Shown piece after piece: positions 11,205 through 22,859 of a stretch of 64,000 nt of DNA. The notes beneath the pieces were generated by a model. The model was not told the DNA's origin, did no database searches, and saw only the letters and a program-made list of their open reading frames with translations. The stretch's first letter is position 1. Each line of letters opens with the position of its first letter. A program made the translations under genes and the position numbers. Location of the stretch: NCBI GenBank assembly GCA_016271365.2, contig CM057456.1, forward strand, positions 667,141,501-667,205,500, given 5' to 3'. The stretch is from Neoceratodus forsteri (lineage: Eukaryota; Chordata; Ceratodontiformes; Ceratodontidae).

Positions 11205-12526
11205 ACCCAGACTGTCTAGCTAACTACCGGCCTATCTCTAACCTGCCATTTGTTGGTAAGGTTATTGAAAAGGCAGTTGCGTTGCAATTGGATGATCATC
11301 TTACATCTCATAATGTCTATGATACTCTTCAGTCTGGTTTCAGGAAAAGGCATAGTACTGAGACTGCCCTTGTTCAGGTATTGAGCGACCTCCTAATGGC
11401 CAGAGATCAAAAGGCTTGCACCATTCTGGTCCTTCTCGATCTATCTGCTGCATTTGACACTGTTGACCATGGGGTGCTACTGGAGCGACTGCGGGTCTTT
11501 TGTGGACTGTCTGGTACAGTCCTCAATGGGTTACATTCTTACCTCACTGGCAGGTTTCAGAGGGTTGTCACTGGAATTTATTCCTCTGACGCTTACTCCC
11601 TGCCTTGTGGGGTACTACAGGGCTCCATTTTAGCTCTCATGTTGTTTGCAGTGTATATAAAGCCATTGGGAGAAATCATCAGGCTATACAGTCTGAGTTT
11701 TCATTGCTATGCAGATGATACTCAGCTGTATTTGTCCTTTCTCCCCAACCAGAGTGATGCAGTCTATGTACTTAATAACTGCCTAGATGAGATCAGACTT
11801 TGGATGAGCTCAAGCTGGTTGAGACTCAATCCGGATAAGACTGAAGTATTGGTTGTGGATCCAAGTCATCCGGGGGTGGGCCTGGGAGCTGGACAGCCAT
11901 CAGGTTTATTACTTGGTGGTGTACCGCTCTCTACCTCTGGACAGGTGCAAAATCTGGACATTATTTTTGATGATGGTCTGACCCTGAAATTTCAAGTATC
12001 AGCTGTTGTCAAATCCTCCTTTTACCATCTGAGGAATATCGCCTGGGTGAAACATCTGATTCCCCAGGAGGATCTTCCAACTTTGGTCCACACCTTTGTC
12101 ACTACCCATCTGGACTACTGCAACTCCTTCTACCTAGGGCTACCAGGGGTTGATATCCGCTGCCTTCAGCTGGTGCAGAACGCTGCAGTCAGGCTTTTGA
12201 CTGGGACTCTTAGAACCAGTCATATTACACCTGTGCTGCACGAACTGCACTGGCTGCCTGTTCGGTGGCGGATCACCTTTAAGGTTGGTTTACTAACCTT
12301 TAAAGCCCTACATGACCAGGGACCTGGTTACCTGAAAGATCTTCTGATTCCCTATCGCTCCCTCAGTCCTCTCCATTCCACCAGTGAGGGATTACTAGAG
12401 ATTTCCAGGGTTCGATTGAAGTTATCGGGATCTCGTGCCTTTGCCTTTTCGGCACCAACCCTGTGGAATTCTCTACCTCGCTGGTTGAGAGAATGCCCAA
12501 CTATTGATATTTTAAAACTGCTTTAA
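11205..12526 (+). pseudogene. LINE-B ORF2, reverse transcriptase part
   Basis: Non-LTR reverse transcriptase. Visible blocks are NYRPISNLPF (about 11223), SGFRKRHSTETAL, LDLSAAFDTVDH with the first palm Asp, LQGSILALMLF (family PQGSxLGPLLF, partly altered), and an intact active site YADDTQLYL near 11708-11734. The thumb follows, then ELHWLPVRWRITFK and LWNSLPRWLRE, blocks typical of L2-group C-termini. The frame is open from about 11205 to the TAA at 12524-12526, so the polymerase half is nearly undamaged. It is separated from the endonuclease half by a frameshift and a stop. Confidence 0.92.
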
Positions 12527-12662
12527 AGACATATCTTTTTACTCTGGTGTATCCTTCTTACTTATGGCTGCTTTAAATGTTTGGATTTTATTATTTTATC
12601 TACTTTTGTACAGCGCCTTGGTTTTGAAAGACACTTTATAAATAAACTCGACTTGACTTGAC

Positions 12663-13990
12663 TTTTTGGCATTTAAGAGGAGCTTGGCATTGATAAGGTT
12701 GCTTTCTAACTGGATAAAGTCAGCTTGGAGTGCTTCCCTGACTTCAGTTAAGGACGAGCCTGATGCGTACAAAATCGTATCGTCCGCAAAGAAATGTATG
12801 CTAGAGTTCTTTATGTGAGAGTCAAGATTGTTGATGTACAGGGAAAAAAGGATTGGTCCTAGGATGGATCCTTGAGGGATTCCTCTGGCAATTGGAAGGG
12901 GGGCAGATAGTAGGCCACCATCTTTGACTTTTTGTATCCTTCCCATGAGATAACTGTTAAACCACTGTAAGGTAAGTGGAGTGGCACCTATGTAGGTAAG
13001 ACAGGTGATTAGGAGGCGATGGTCTACAGTGTCGAAGGCCTTACTAAGGTCTAGAAAGACTGCACCAGTAACCTTCTTGGTGTCCATAGCATGGATCCAG
13101 TCATTAGAGACTTTAGCCATGGCTGAGGAGTGAGAGTATGCTTCACGGTGATTTTTTAGTTGGTTGTATATAAGTTTTTCCAGCACTTTGGAGAGAATGG
13201 GCAAGACAGAGATAGGACTGTAGTTGTTTAAGTCATAAGGATCTCCTGATTTGAAGAGAGGAAGAACATGAGCAGATTTCCAGCAGGATGGAACAGTGGC
13301 TGTGGTAATAGAGAGGTTGAAGATGTGAAGGATTGGGGCTGTGAGCTGGGCATAGCCTAGCCGCAAGAAAAATGATTCAAGGCCATCGTCCCCTGCACTT
13401 TTCTTGGTGTCAAGGCTAAGAATTGTGTCTTTGACTTCTTTGTAGCTAAACAGGCACAACTGGAAGGGATGACGTGGAGTAGCATGTGTAGAATCTGGGC
13501 TAGCGTTGCTATTCACTCGGCTAGCGTATGGGGAGGAGTCGAATGCCAACCCGGCAATGGCAAAGTGAAGGTTAAGTTCTTCGAGGATTCGCAGTTTGTT
13601 TTCAACCATCCCGTCCTTGGCCAGAATCTTGGTGGGAAGGGAGGAAGCAGCAGGATGGCCTTCAATGGATCTCAGTGTCTTCCAGACTTTTTGGGAGTTC
13701 CCTTTGGCCTGCTCCAGAGTGGAGATGTAGAAGTTTGCTTTAGTAGCATGTACACTTTTAACACAGGCATTTCTGGCTGTTCTAAACACCCGCCAGTCTG
13801 CTGGGTTCTTTGTGTGCCTGGCCCTAGCCCATAGCTTGTCTCTATTGGTAAGTGCAGATTTGAGCTCTTGGGTGAACCACGGATGCGAGATTTTCCACAC
13901 CCTCATTTTAATAAGAGGAGCATGCTTGTTAATTAGGGTGGTGAGGTTGTCATTTAGGACAGAGACGGTGGGCATCAGCAGAGTTGGCAA
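12663..13990 (-). pseudogene. LINE-A ORF2, reverse transcriptase part
   Basis: The N-terminal and palm region of the interrupted minus-strand LINE. Seen in order are HPWFTQELKSA (linker), KKSAGDDGLESFFLRLG (finger), LPLFKSGDPYDLNNYSPISVLP, FLDLSKAFDTVDHRLL (first palm Asp), ARGIPQGSILGPILFSLYIN and FFADDTILYASG with an intact active site. The frame runs uninterrupted from 13990 to the insertion junction at 12663; codons beyond 12663 belong to LINE-B. The continuation is at 7228-7966. This half is unusually well preserved. Confidence 0.92.
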
Positions 13991-15020
13991 GGTATAGGTC
14001 TTGCCACCTGATCGTAGCTAGATCGGTTAGGAAGTTTACTGAGTTGAATTTACGGAACGAGTGTTTGATTCAGAATTTAGGGTGCTGCTGGGTTTTAGAT
14101 TGGAATCTTGAACATACAAAGATACTGTGGTCGCTCATGGAAAACTGCAGAATGTAAGATTTTAGGGGGATGTGAAGTTAAGATGACATGTAAACGTGAG
14201 CTATTGGCAGAGTTAGAAGCATTGATTCTTGTGGCTTCAGTTACTATCTGCGTAAGACCAAGCTCATCACAGATGGCTTTTAGGGAGTGGGATTTAGCAG
14301 TGAGCCAATCCATATTGAAGTCCCCTAAGATTATTGTTTCTGTGTTAGCAGCCAAAGTTACAGATTTCAACATGTTAAGAATTTCTGTGCCTCCTGACGG
14401 GGGTCTATAGCCATCAATGATTGTGATGCACTTTGAGGATGGAAGGTGAAGTTTAAGCGAGACAATCTCATATGTGGGCTTAGTTTTACAGGAAATGCTG
14501 CTAACATCAAATTTTGATTTGGTGTATACAACCCCCCCCCCGAATCCCTATCAGCCCTAAAGACCTTGAAGCCTGGTATAGTAACTTGAGGATCAGTGTT
14601 GATCCTTTTTAGCCATGACTCGGTAATTATAATCAGATCTGGGCCAGTGTGGGCTGCCCAAACTTGAAGATGATCAAATTTTTTGAGCAGGCTTAGAATA
14701 TTGACCATCATCAGTTTCATCCCAGGAGCAACTGCAAACTCCGAATAAGAAGTTATTTGAGTTGGGGGACCCGGATTTAGTTTGACATTGCCCAAACAGA
14801 AAAGGAGAATTAGAAACATTTTCTTGAGGGCATTTATCAGGTAGAAGTGGGCTCTTTTCGTATGGGTTCTTGTGTGGTGTTCAGTCATTGAGGTATGTCT
14901 AGCCAGGGCATAGGAGATGCTGACATGGCCGTTCAAGGCTAGCAGGGGAAGTGCACGGAAAGACATTGGCAAAGGGAGGAGGGTCAGAAGAGAGGGATGA
15001 GAATTAAAATGAAAACCCAA
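13991..15020 (-). pseudogene. LINE-A N-terminal region and endonuclease part
   Basis: The 217-codon frame from 15020 begins with a hydrophobic stretch (FLILLFCLGNVKLNPGPP, minus strand about 14760-14820) that ends in a 2A-like NPGP motif, then endonuclease blocks IITESWLK and FRADRDSGGG. The frame then shifts at a run of ten C (14532-14541, plus strand) and resumes as the ILGDFNMDWL, GLTQIVTEATR and HVILTSHPP blocks (14095-14373). A further decayed stretch (13991-14094) links to the reverse transcriptase. The homopolymer explains the first break; it could also be a sequencing length error. Confidence 0.85.
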
Positions 15021-15720
15021 CAGATTAAGAGTAGGGAAGCAATATGAAGATGCAGCAGAAACTATGATTGTGGGTACCCAGGCTGGGATGACTTCTGACT
15101 TATTATGAATCAGTGCTTTCAGGGGAAGGGTCTAAAGCCATTCAGGTAAAGCTTCACAGTCCAGGTCATAGGTAAAGTTGCATGGCCCCAATCATGGATA
15201 CACTGCTTGTGGGTGGGGGGGGGAACCTTTCATGCACATTCGCTGACATTAGCCTTTTTTTTCATGATGTTATTTTACCACCTCTACGGACCTGGCAGGG
15301 GCTACGACCCCCCCCTTCAGAAGGTTATGTCCTCTGGCCCATCAAGGCCATCAAGGGTCCTGTCGGGTCCAAGTATTTTCCTCCATTTTTTTCTACCCAT
15401 GCCAGCACCAGTGCATTGGGCACAGCGGCTGTCTCTACCTCCACAGAGGCAGTCAAGCACCCCAGGTGTGGGTCAAACCCCTCTTGTTATGCTGAAGCAT
15501 GCAGCACAAATCCCCCTCCCTGAGAAAGGAAAGCAGTCCTCTGGACTCTCACTCCTTACCTCCCTCAGCTGACCCCTGCATGACCCGAGTCCATTCCTGA
15601 ACCCAGGTCACCAGTATGGCTGGAGGTGTGGCGTCCAGCACCTCAGCCCTCAGTACCACTGGGCTGGCTCACCAACATTAGCCTTAACACTGCACTACTG
15701 CACTATTTGCAGTATCATAC
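15021..15720. other. unassigned, possible retroposon copy
   Basis: No gene recognised. The block 15250-15690 has CT-rich wording (CCATGCCAGCACC, CCTCCACAGAGGCAGTCAAGCAC) loosely like the poly(A) retroposon copies at 20990-21550 and 26413-26994. The similarity is weak. Confidence 0.3.
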
Positions 15721-15829
15721 CTTAAAAAATGTCCCAATTGACTGTGTCAGTGTACTGCAAACACTGGTTATTATGGACATTTTGACCCTTAACAGATGAA
15801 TCCACTATTAACAACTTTGACTGTACGAC

Positions 15830-16080
15830 ATTGGGCATGGGTACAAGTGGGGGTGTGGGACCACTGGACACCAGGGAATGATTTACTTTAACATCGGGAT
15901 AGCGATCGGAGGGGGGACCACTAGACACCAGAGAAACCTTTGTACACTGGGCTGACACTCAGTGGGGGGGGTCACTGAACACCAAGGAAATCTTATTATT
16001 TACATCTGGCCGGTGATCAGCGGGGGGTAACACTAGACACCAGGGACTACTGTGTTGGGGTCCCAGATGGGCCACTGCAC
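15830..16080. repeat. ~65-bp tandem repeat
   Basis: Four imperfect units share a G-run, then CACTRGACACCAGGGA or a close variant, at about 15860, 15920, 15973 and 16030. Unit length varies from about 55 to 65 bp. Confidence 0.75.
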
Positions 16081-16239
16081 TTCCTCTGCCAAATACTAAG
16101 GTTGTGCGGGAGTAAATCGAGGTTTCAACTGGTGGTATGTGCATCACACAAGGGGACTGAGCAAAACGGCCTTGCATGGTACACACACTCTGAATATTGG
16201 AATGTGCCAATGTTCAAGTCCCACCTGCTCAGGCTAACC

Positions 16240-16880
16240 AGGTTTTTCAATATTACACTTCTGTGCAACACCTGGTTTGCATGGGCAAATTTGGATTTGT
16301 GCCTGGGAAATCTTTTGAATATTTGGCCCTCGGTGTCAAAATTGAAGAAAAAGTCTTATGAACAAATGTTGACATTTTTGAATTGTTTGCTCATAATTTT
16401 GCATTATTTTTACCCTTTGAACCCACATTTTCAACATACTCATGTTTGTACCCCTATCGAATTAACATGGCAGGTGTCATTATCAAATTCCCCTCCAAAA
16501 CTTGTTTTTGCACTAATTTCACAAAACAATATTTTGGGTCACATTTCATTAATTACACCTGTCATGTTCATATTCTGGAGAAATAAAACCTAGTATTTTA
16601 AAATTCAAGGTCACACTCTCAAAAAACACCACCATTATGTGTGGACCGCTTCACTTCCTAATCGTGACAATTCCACTATTATTACTTGTGTTATTAATCT
16701 GCTAATTTTAACCTCTGTACTATCAATGCAAAACACCTACACAGAAAATACAAGCAAGTAAACATTCAGCATTGACAAATATTTGTTTTTATAGTGATGG
16801 TAAGTTGAAGTATGGCTATTTTTCACTTTATCAATATGTTAGTCTGACCATTTTTTAGCAGCCTTCTGAGAGGCAAGGAT
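16240..16880 (+). repeat. degenerate copy of the ~295-bp satellite and its flank
   Basis: Contains ACCCACATTTTCAACATACTCATG, a GTGTCATT...CTCCAAAACTTGTTTTTGCAC block like the monomers at 3800-3900, and near 16765 ATTCAGCATTGACAAATATTTGTT, matching the flank at 4640-4690. It is more decayed than the other arrays. Sequence from 16881 to 17720 shows nothing I recognise. Confidence 0.55.
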
Positions 16881-17722
16881 AGGTCTGCATGCTGCATTCT
16901 GGTTACCAGAACAGTTCTCAGACAATTGGTTGTCACTCAGTATGGATGTGGGTTCTTAACCCTATTGGTCAATAAAGACTCAGGAAATTCCCTATCAATT
17001 TTATAAGCCATGTTTAGACCTCCTTGGATGTCACTAACAAGCATGTTAGCAGCGACAAATTACATTTGTGCCCACTGTCACCTGGCAGACTGCTATGCAT
17101 TTTGACCTAGTCTCAGGGATGATTCCAGTCCAGTTGACAAAAGTCACTATTGTATAAGGCCCAAAAGTAATGAGTTGCAACTGGGTGACAGTTTGCACCC
17201 TGTGTTGCACCTTCACACTTTGCACCTGAGAAATATGACCCATCTGATATGCACTGTAACAGAACGGAGTTTAAATTGAAACCACAGCCTGTTTTAAAAG
17301 ATTATGCAAAACATTTTAAAAGCTTTACTGCCAAATGAGTCAGCAGCCCTAAACTACTTGCAACAGGTTTATGAGGTACTTACTTGAGATGTTGTGTATT
17401 AATGTATGCATCACACCAATTAGAAAACGGAGAGATACAATCAAATATGCATACTGCAGGTGCCTGAGACTGCTAGCAATATTCAGTGTTACGGAAGAGA
17501 TATTCTCAGTCAGACACCCCAAATCTACACTGTACCTCAATTCATGGTAAACTTTAGAGATCGTTTCACTTTTAAGTCCTATAGTCTTTTCTTTTTTAGC
17601 TCAAAACACTTTTCTCACTGTAGCCCCTCCCCATCTAGGGGGTCTGTAGCTGGCATGCCTCTTAGTGAGGGTACTACATGGAACATTTAGACATCCTGGA
17701 TGTGGTGCAGTGCACATGCAAA

Positions 17723-17723
<1 letters not shown>

Positions 17724-17761
<38 letters not shown>
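17724..17761. repeat. (CA)n microsatellite
   Basis: Uninterrupted CA repeats of about 38 bp. Confidence 0.95.
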
Positions 17762-17762
<1 letters not shown>

Positions 17763-18017
17763 ATTTACCACAGAAATAATGTTTTTGAGGTCTCAGATGA
17801 TTGTGCTGTATAATTATTTATTTCAAAAGTTTTATCAGGAAAGGTTTACTGAGCTCATGGTAACAGCTAATTTCCAGATGCATCCTGGGGAGAAGGGGTG
17901 AGGGAGAGCTGACCATACAATAAGGTGCAATAAGCACAGTGAATTGACAGTTGTGCAAAAGATAAAGAATACTGGATGGGCAACTATGCACAACCAATGT
18001 GTGTTCTGCTATAGAGG

Positions 18018-18078
18018 GGTTCTGATTCCCTCTGACCTCAAGAGTGAAACTCGAGAGGTCTGGGGGAATCAGAACTCC
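18018..18078. repeat. hairpin with ~22-bp arms
   Basis: GGTTCTGATTCCCTCTGACCTC at 18018-18039 pairs, with a few mismatches, with GAGGTCTGGGGGAATCAGAAC at 18055-18075; the loop is 15 bp. No function is inferred. Confidence 0.8.
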
Positions 18079-18439
18079 GAGGTTGTAAAACATGCTGATT
18101 ATGCATAAAGTTGTTCATCCAGTATTTTTATAGTGCATAGTATTTTGTGAAATGTGTACATTGTGGTTCTTTATATTTTAGAATGAAACTGACTTGTGCA
18201 GTCTCTAGAGGTTTTAGAATGCTGTTGTACCACAGAAGGGTACAGTCACAATCCATGACCTTTGAACCGTGGTACATCATTTTTAATAGGACGGATTTCT
18301 ATAGTGAACAATGCTCTATCATACACTATGAACAAAAATCTGGTGCAGAATTGTAATACAACAAGGTGCATTAGGGAAATACATTTAAAAAAGGTCAAAG
18401 GGATGAACAATACTGTAAACTGGAGAGGGAAGATATGGA

Positions 18440-20240
18440 GGGTCAAAGTGCAAATGTTTTCCCTTGACCAGAGGGTGGTGGGTGGCAGCATATGACCTGG
18501 GATCAGGAACAGCTGCAGGAGTGAGTTGTGTAGCCATGAGGGAGAGACTTAAGGTAGTGGGGGGAAAGGCAAAGTAAATGGTCATGGTAAGAGAGGACCA
18601 GAGCCTAAGGAAGTGATAAGAGATGGCAGCTTGACCTGCAGTAGATTTCCTAGGAGGGAAGGAAATTGAATCAGAGGAAATGTTGTGGAGTGGGTATGAG
18701 GAGAAGGGGGGATGAAAGGAGAGAAGTAATGTAGGGGGAAAGGAGACAAAGCAGAATTTGGAGATGAAAGAGGCACAGTGGTTAGGCACCTGGTGTCAAG
18801 GGAAGGGAAGGAAAGGGAAGAGTACAGGGAGCAGCAGTGCATGCAATGGGGGAAGTTCAATGTAAAGTAGTGGAAGAAGTGAAAGAGGCGGCCCAGGCTG
18901 ACTGGGGTGGACTTGGGAGTGGCGCTGTAAGCTATGTTGCCATAGTCAAAGATGGGGAAGATTGTTAACAAGATGATCTCTTAGCAGGCTGTAAGCAGAA
19001 ATATTAGCTTCATTCCAGTAAAGAGCACAAAGTCTAGGGTGGAGACTATGGTGGGTGGCATTCACATGCACTAAGAAACTGAGGTGATAATCCAGCCAGA
19101 CACCATGGTAATTAAAGGAGGAGGCAACCTCAATTACTGTACCAATGAGGGCATGGAAAGGTGGAGGCGGAGAGCCTGGCAACCCTCTGCCTGGTTCTAA
19201 AGGTCATGGAGCCCATTTATTGAGGGTCTTCTGGTTTTCCCAGAACCAGTGCTGGATATTCACAAAGTTCAGTTGTAGAAGGGCAGTCAAGTCAGAGGCA
19301 GATAAGGCTGAGACATTGAATACCATATCATCTGTGTACATTTAATGGATGAAGAGGAACAGGCAGGGGGAAGGCATTCAGGAGGATGGAGAAGAGAACT
19401 GGGCCTAGGATGGACGCTTAGGGCACAAGTGAGCTGATATGGGCTAAGGAGGTAGGGTATCTCCAATCTGGACAGCTTGAGACCTGATCTCAAAGTAAAA
19501 GTAAAAACCAACTGACTGAAGAGGCAGAACCCTACTGACTTAACCTAGTCAAAGAGAAGAGACTGGACAACAGTGTCAAAAGCTTTGACCACACCAACAA
19601 AAATGGAGTGGTGATCTGGTCCTGGTTCATGCTGGATAGGTGGGTGTGAGCGAACTGGAAGTGGAGGTGGAGTGGGACTTCCTGAAGCAAGACTGGAAGA
19701 GAGTAAAGGAGGAAAAACCAAAGAAGGGGAGAGCTGAGAGAGTAGATGGTGTTGCTGTAGCTTGGCCAGGGTGTGGAGGAAAGAGATAGTAAAGTAGTTA
19801 CTGGGAGAGGAGGAATGGCCTACAATGGGGAGGGGGTAAAAGTTGCCTGTTTCCAACCATCAGGAATACTAGCCAAGAAGGAGAGGTTGAGATATTTAAT
19901 AGAGATGACAGTGGCAGGAGCAGAGATATGAAGAAGACTGGGATCAAGACCATCAGGGCTCACACACCTGTGCTGGTTGAGAGGTAGGAGAGCCCTGAAG
20001 GAGGAGAAGGAGTCCTGGGAGAGAAGAAGAAAGACTGCATGAAAGAAGGATGGAAAGGGAGTAGGTGGTGGTGGTGGGGAGAGAGAAGGGACTAAGCATA
20101 GGAGAAGAAAAAGGAGTTGAATGATCAGGTGATAACAGCAGGATCAGAGATGGGAGAATTGCCTACCCTGAAGACTGGGGTGAATTGGATTCGAGTGGAG
20201 AGAAGGAAGTGAGTAATCATCCAGAACCTGGAGCAATGAT
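18440..20240 (-). pseudogene. LINE-C, heavily decayed CR1/L2-group LINE
   Basis: Minus-strand remnants in several frames keep the order of a non-LTR reverse transcriptase. VVKAFDTVVQSLLFD (about 19550-19600) is the first palm block. SILGPVLF-like coding follows near 19400-19430, and the post-palm block FNYHGVWLDYHLSFLVHV lies at about 19060-19115. IFDYGNIAYSATP (18910-18950) matches the LLDYGDIIF block of LINE-A. Many frameshifts and stops separate the pieces. The 3' end is near 18440 and the 5' limit near 20240 is uncertain. Confidence 0.75.
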
Positions 20241-20334
20241 TATGTTTTTATGTTATTTTGAATTTGAAGACTACCCCAAAACAGCACAGCTTCCTGTAAT
20301 TCTGTAGGAGGAGCAGTGTCACATGAGACAGAAA

Positions 20335-20366
20335 GAGAGCGAGAGAGAGAGAGAGAGAGAGAGAGG
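20335..20366. repeat. (GA)n microsatellite
   Basis: GA dinucleotide run. Sequence from 20367 to 20879 shows no recognisable feature. Confidence 0.95.
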
Positions 20367-20879
20367 GTTTCTATTACAGCTGCACATTCAACTCGTCCAG
20401 TATCACAGTAGTACCTAGAAGAAGATGACCACGTGACTGTATTACTCAGAATAACTTTCCTTGGAATTTGGTGGTGAACAGTGGAATGAAGCCACTGAAC
20501 CATAGAATGAATGCTAGGTTAAATTTAGGTAAACTTTAATACTGCAGTTTATGTCATTCCTCAATTCAGCTGGTAGTGCTGTAGAGCAGGCAAAAATTTG
20601 TGGAAAAAATCACATTAAGTTGAATTTTGAAAAGGGTAAAATTTCACAAAAATTGTGAGACTTTGCAGAAGTAGAATCCTTCATTTTCACCAAGCTGCAT
20701 AAAATAGTAACCACCATACAGTGGACATCCATGCCTGTAGTGCAAGATTGCAGTTTAGTGTATAGGCTTAACTTCTTATGTATCAAAATACATTCTCGCT
20801 TTTCTAAGAGTTAAATGAGAATTATTCCTCCCCACCAAATCACTTATTAATCTTATGATGTTGAGTATATTTAAAGATT

Positions 20880-20989
20880 CAAAAAGAGTGGCAAAGTGGG
20901 AAGCAGTGGAGGTGGGTTATCTGAACCTCCCAGGCATTGACTGGGATATTCCAGAGGCCAGGAGTGCCAGAAGTTAAAATTATTATTTT
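20880..20989 (+). pseudogene. CR1-B, endonuclease fragment left of a large insertion
   Basis: Reads VGYLNLPGIDWDIPEARSARS, the GDLNLPDIDW-type block of CR1 endonuclease. It stops at CCAGAAGT (about 20976-20983); the frame picks up again at 27206 (ARSQSLLDAFQDCQLKQLV). The 6.2 kb between is inserted DNA. Nothing recognisable of CR1 precedes 20880. Confidence 0.75.
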
Positions 20990-21552
20990 TTTTTTACTAA
21001 GTTTCTTTATTCCCCCTTGCTGACCAGCCCACATCCACCAGTCCCCCCAGTCCTGTCACCTCGGTGTCCACTGGGATTAACCTTTTCTGGATCTTCACCC
21101 AGGGCTTGATCCCTGGTGGGGTGAGCGAGGACCCCCATAACCCCATCAAAACAGGATATGGTTCTCCCGGGGTGCCAAGCTGGCCGGGTGTGGAGCTTGC
21201 GAGGGACCAGCTTCATCCTACTGGCCGGCAGCATTTTACACCCTTTTTCTCCCCTGGTGCAGAGGAAGTGGCATGCAATGATGCCAATGGTGGTGCTGCA
21301 CATGCAACACACCAGGTGTCTGTCTCACCTCTGCCCCTCTGTTTGCAGTGTCAATGTGCCAGCACATGGCCTCCACTAGGGGTCTGGCTAACACCGACCA
21401 CTGATCCCCCCCTCCCAGGAGGAGGAGGAGAGCAGTTCTTGTGATGCTTGATCCACCTCTCCCCTGACCAACCCTCTGACTCCAGAGGTTACCCCTGACC
21501 TCTGTTCATTGGCACTGCAAGTGATAGCTCTACTGCTGCAACAGTGGCCCAG
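20990..21552 (-). mobile_element. poly(A) retroposon copy X (minus strand)
   Basis: Begins on the plus strand with a run of T (20986-20998), i.e. a poly(A) tail on the minus strand, followed by about 550 bp of CT-rich sequence. It is flanked by CAGAAGTTAAAATT on the left and CAGAAGTCAAATTT on the right, an imperfect target duplication. It shares loose wording with copy Y at 26413-26994, including the CTGGCC...TTTCTCCCC and GGCCTCC...GGCAAACAC regions. No coding region is recognised. Confidence 0.55.
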
Positions 21553-21637
21553 CAGAAGTCAAATTTCTGCTGAGGGGTGCTATTGGTTTTGTGGCATGTA
21601 ACAAACAGATAAGAGTCCAGTGCACAACCCCCCCCAA

Positions 21638-21679
<42 letters not shown>

Positions 21680-22428
21680 CGCACACACATGGTAAATCTG
21701 AAAAGTAAAACATTTTTCCTGCCTAAAATGGCTATTTCTTACTTCGATCTCCATGGAAAATGGGTTCTCAATTATCATATTGGAATTCCAGTGTGAACAA
21801 GCTAAACCACTAGATGACAAGGTTTGGTCCTAACAAGGAAATGCCTACAGTGGCTACTCTTAAACAGAGTGCATATTCTAATTGGCTCCTTTAAACAAAG
21901 CTTTCCACCTAGGTAATTCACAAGTAATCAAAGTGAGTATGCTAAAATGAGAACCACAAGCTCCCAGCTTCTAAACACATTACACGACTAGTATGCTAAT
22001 CTAACCTTTGCAATATTCACAAAGCTAAAATCACATTTCTGCTGAGGGGTGCTACTGGTTTTGTGGCATGTAACATACAGACAGAGTCCATGCACAACCC
22101 TCCAACATGGTAAATCTGAAAAGTAAAACATTTTCACTGCCTAAATTGGCTATTTTCTTACTTTTATCTCCATGGAAAAGGGGTTCTCTTAGTTATAAGA
22201 CTGGAATTCAAATGTGAAAAAGTTAAACAAGCAGACACCAAGATGAAACCTTGGTTTGGTCCTAACTATGAAATCCCTACAGTGGCTACTCTAAAACATA
22301 GTGCATTGCCTAATTAGCTTGTTCAAATTAAAGAACCTAGGTAAATCACGGGTGGTCAGAAGGAGGTGCTAAATGGAGTACCACAAGCTTGCAGCCTCTA
22401 AACACATCCCAAGACTAGCAGACCACAT
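21553..22428 (-). mobile_element. left arm of an inverted-repeat element built of ~450-bp units
   Basis: Two head-to-tail units on the minus strand. Each carries TTTCTGCTGAGGGGTGCTA (21558, 22036), GTAAATCTGAAAAGTAAAACA, ATCTCCATGGAAAA and ACAGTGGCTACTCT. The same units recur in plus orientation at 22430-27204, so the whole forms a giant inverted repeat centred near 22429. A (CA)n tract (21640-21690) interrupts the first unit. Confidence 0.8.
21640..21690. repeat. (CA)n microsatellite
   Basis: CA repeats with two CG interruptions, inside the first ~450-bp unit; the second unit (about 22100) lacks them. Confidence 0.95.
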
Positions 22429-22429
22429 G

Positions 22430-22775
22430 TGGGAGGGTCGTGCACTGGCCTCTGTCTGTTTGTTTCATGCCACCAAACCAGTAGCACCTCTCAGCAGAAA
22501 TGTGATTTTAACTTTGTGAATATTGCAAAGGTTAGAGCATGCTAGTCATGGAATATGTTGAGAGGTTGGGAGATTATGGTATTCCTTTTAGCATAGCCCT
22601 TTGATCACCTGTGAGTTACCCTGGTGGAAAGCACTTTACTTTGAAGGATCCAGTTAGGCAATGCACTCTATTTTCAAGTAGCCACCGTAGGCATTTCATG
22701 GTTAAGATCAAACCATGGGGTTCCACTTTGCCATCTGGTGGTTTGGCTTGTTCACATTGGAATTCCAATCTGACA
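22430..22775 (+). mobile_element. right arm of the inverted-repeat element, first piece
   Basis: Plus-orientation copy of the ~450-bp unit: CTCTCAGCAGAAATGTGATTT, GCAATGCACTCTATTTTC, TCACATTGGAATTCCAATCTGA. It is cut at about 22775 by CR1-A and continues at 26076-26412 and 26995-27204. Confidence 0.8.
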
Positions 22776-22859
22776 GAGGTCCATCCCTCCAGTTGTACCT
22801 CTCCACAATTCCTATGCCATTCTGGCAAAGGGTGGTTCCTTTATGGAGGCATCTGCAGT

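Larger units (their letters stand above)
7967..12662 (+). mobile_element. LINE-B, near full-length CR1/L2-group LINE
   Basis: A 4.7-kb element inserted antisense into LINE-A. It has a ~1.57-kb 5' region, a long ORF2 (endonuclease then reverse transcriptase) broken by two stops and one frameshift, a short 3' UTR with AATAAA, and a tail CTCGACTTGACTTGAC ending at 12662. The bases GAC are present at both junctions (7964-7966 and 12660-12662), so either a 3-bp duplication or microhomology. The removed sequence restores reading continuity of LINE-A, which fixes both edges to within about 3 bp. Confidence 0.88.

Noticed and set aside
15182..15572. Two overlapping open frames of about 115 codons
   Set aside because: CT-rich sequence resembling retroposon copies; no motif and frames overlap.
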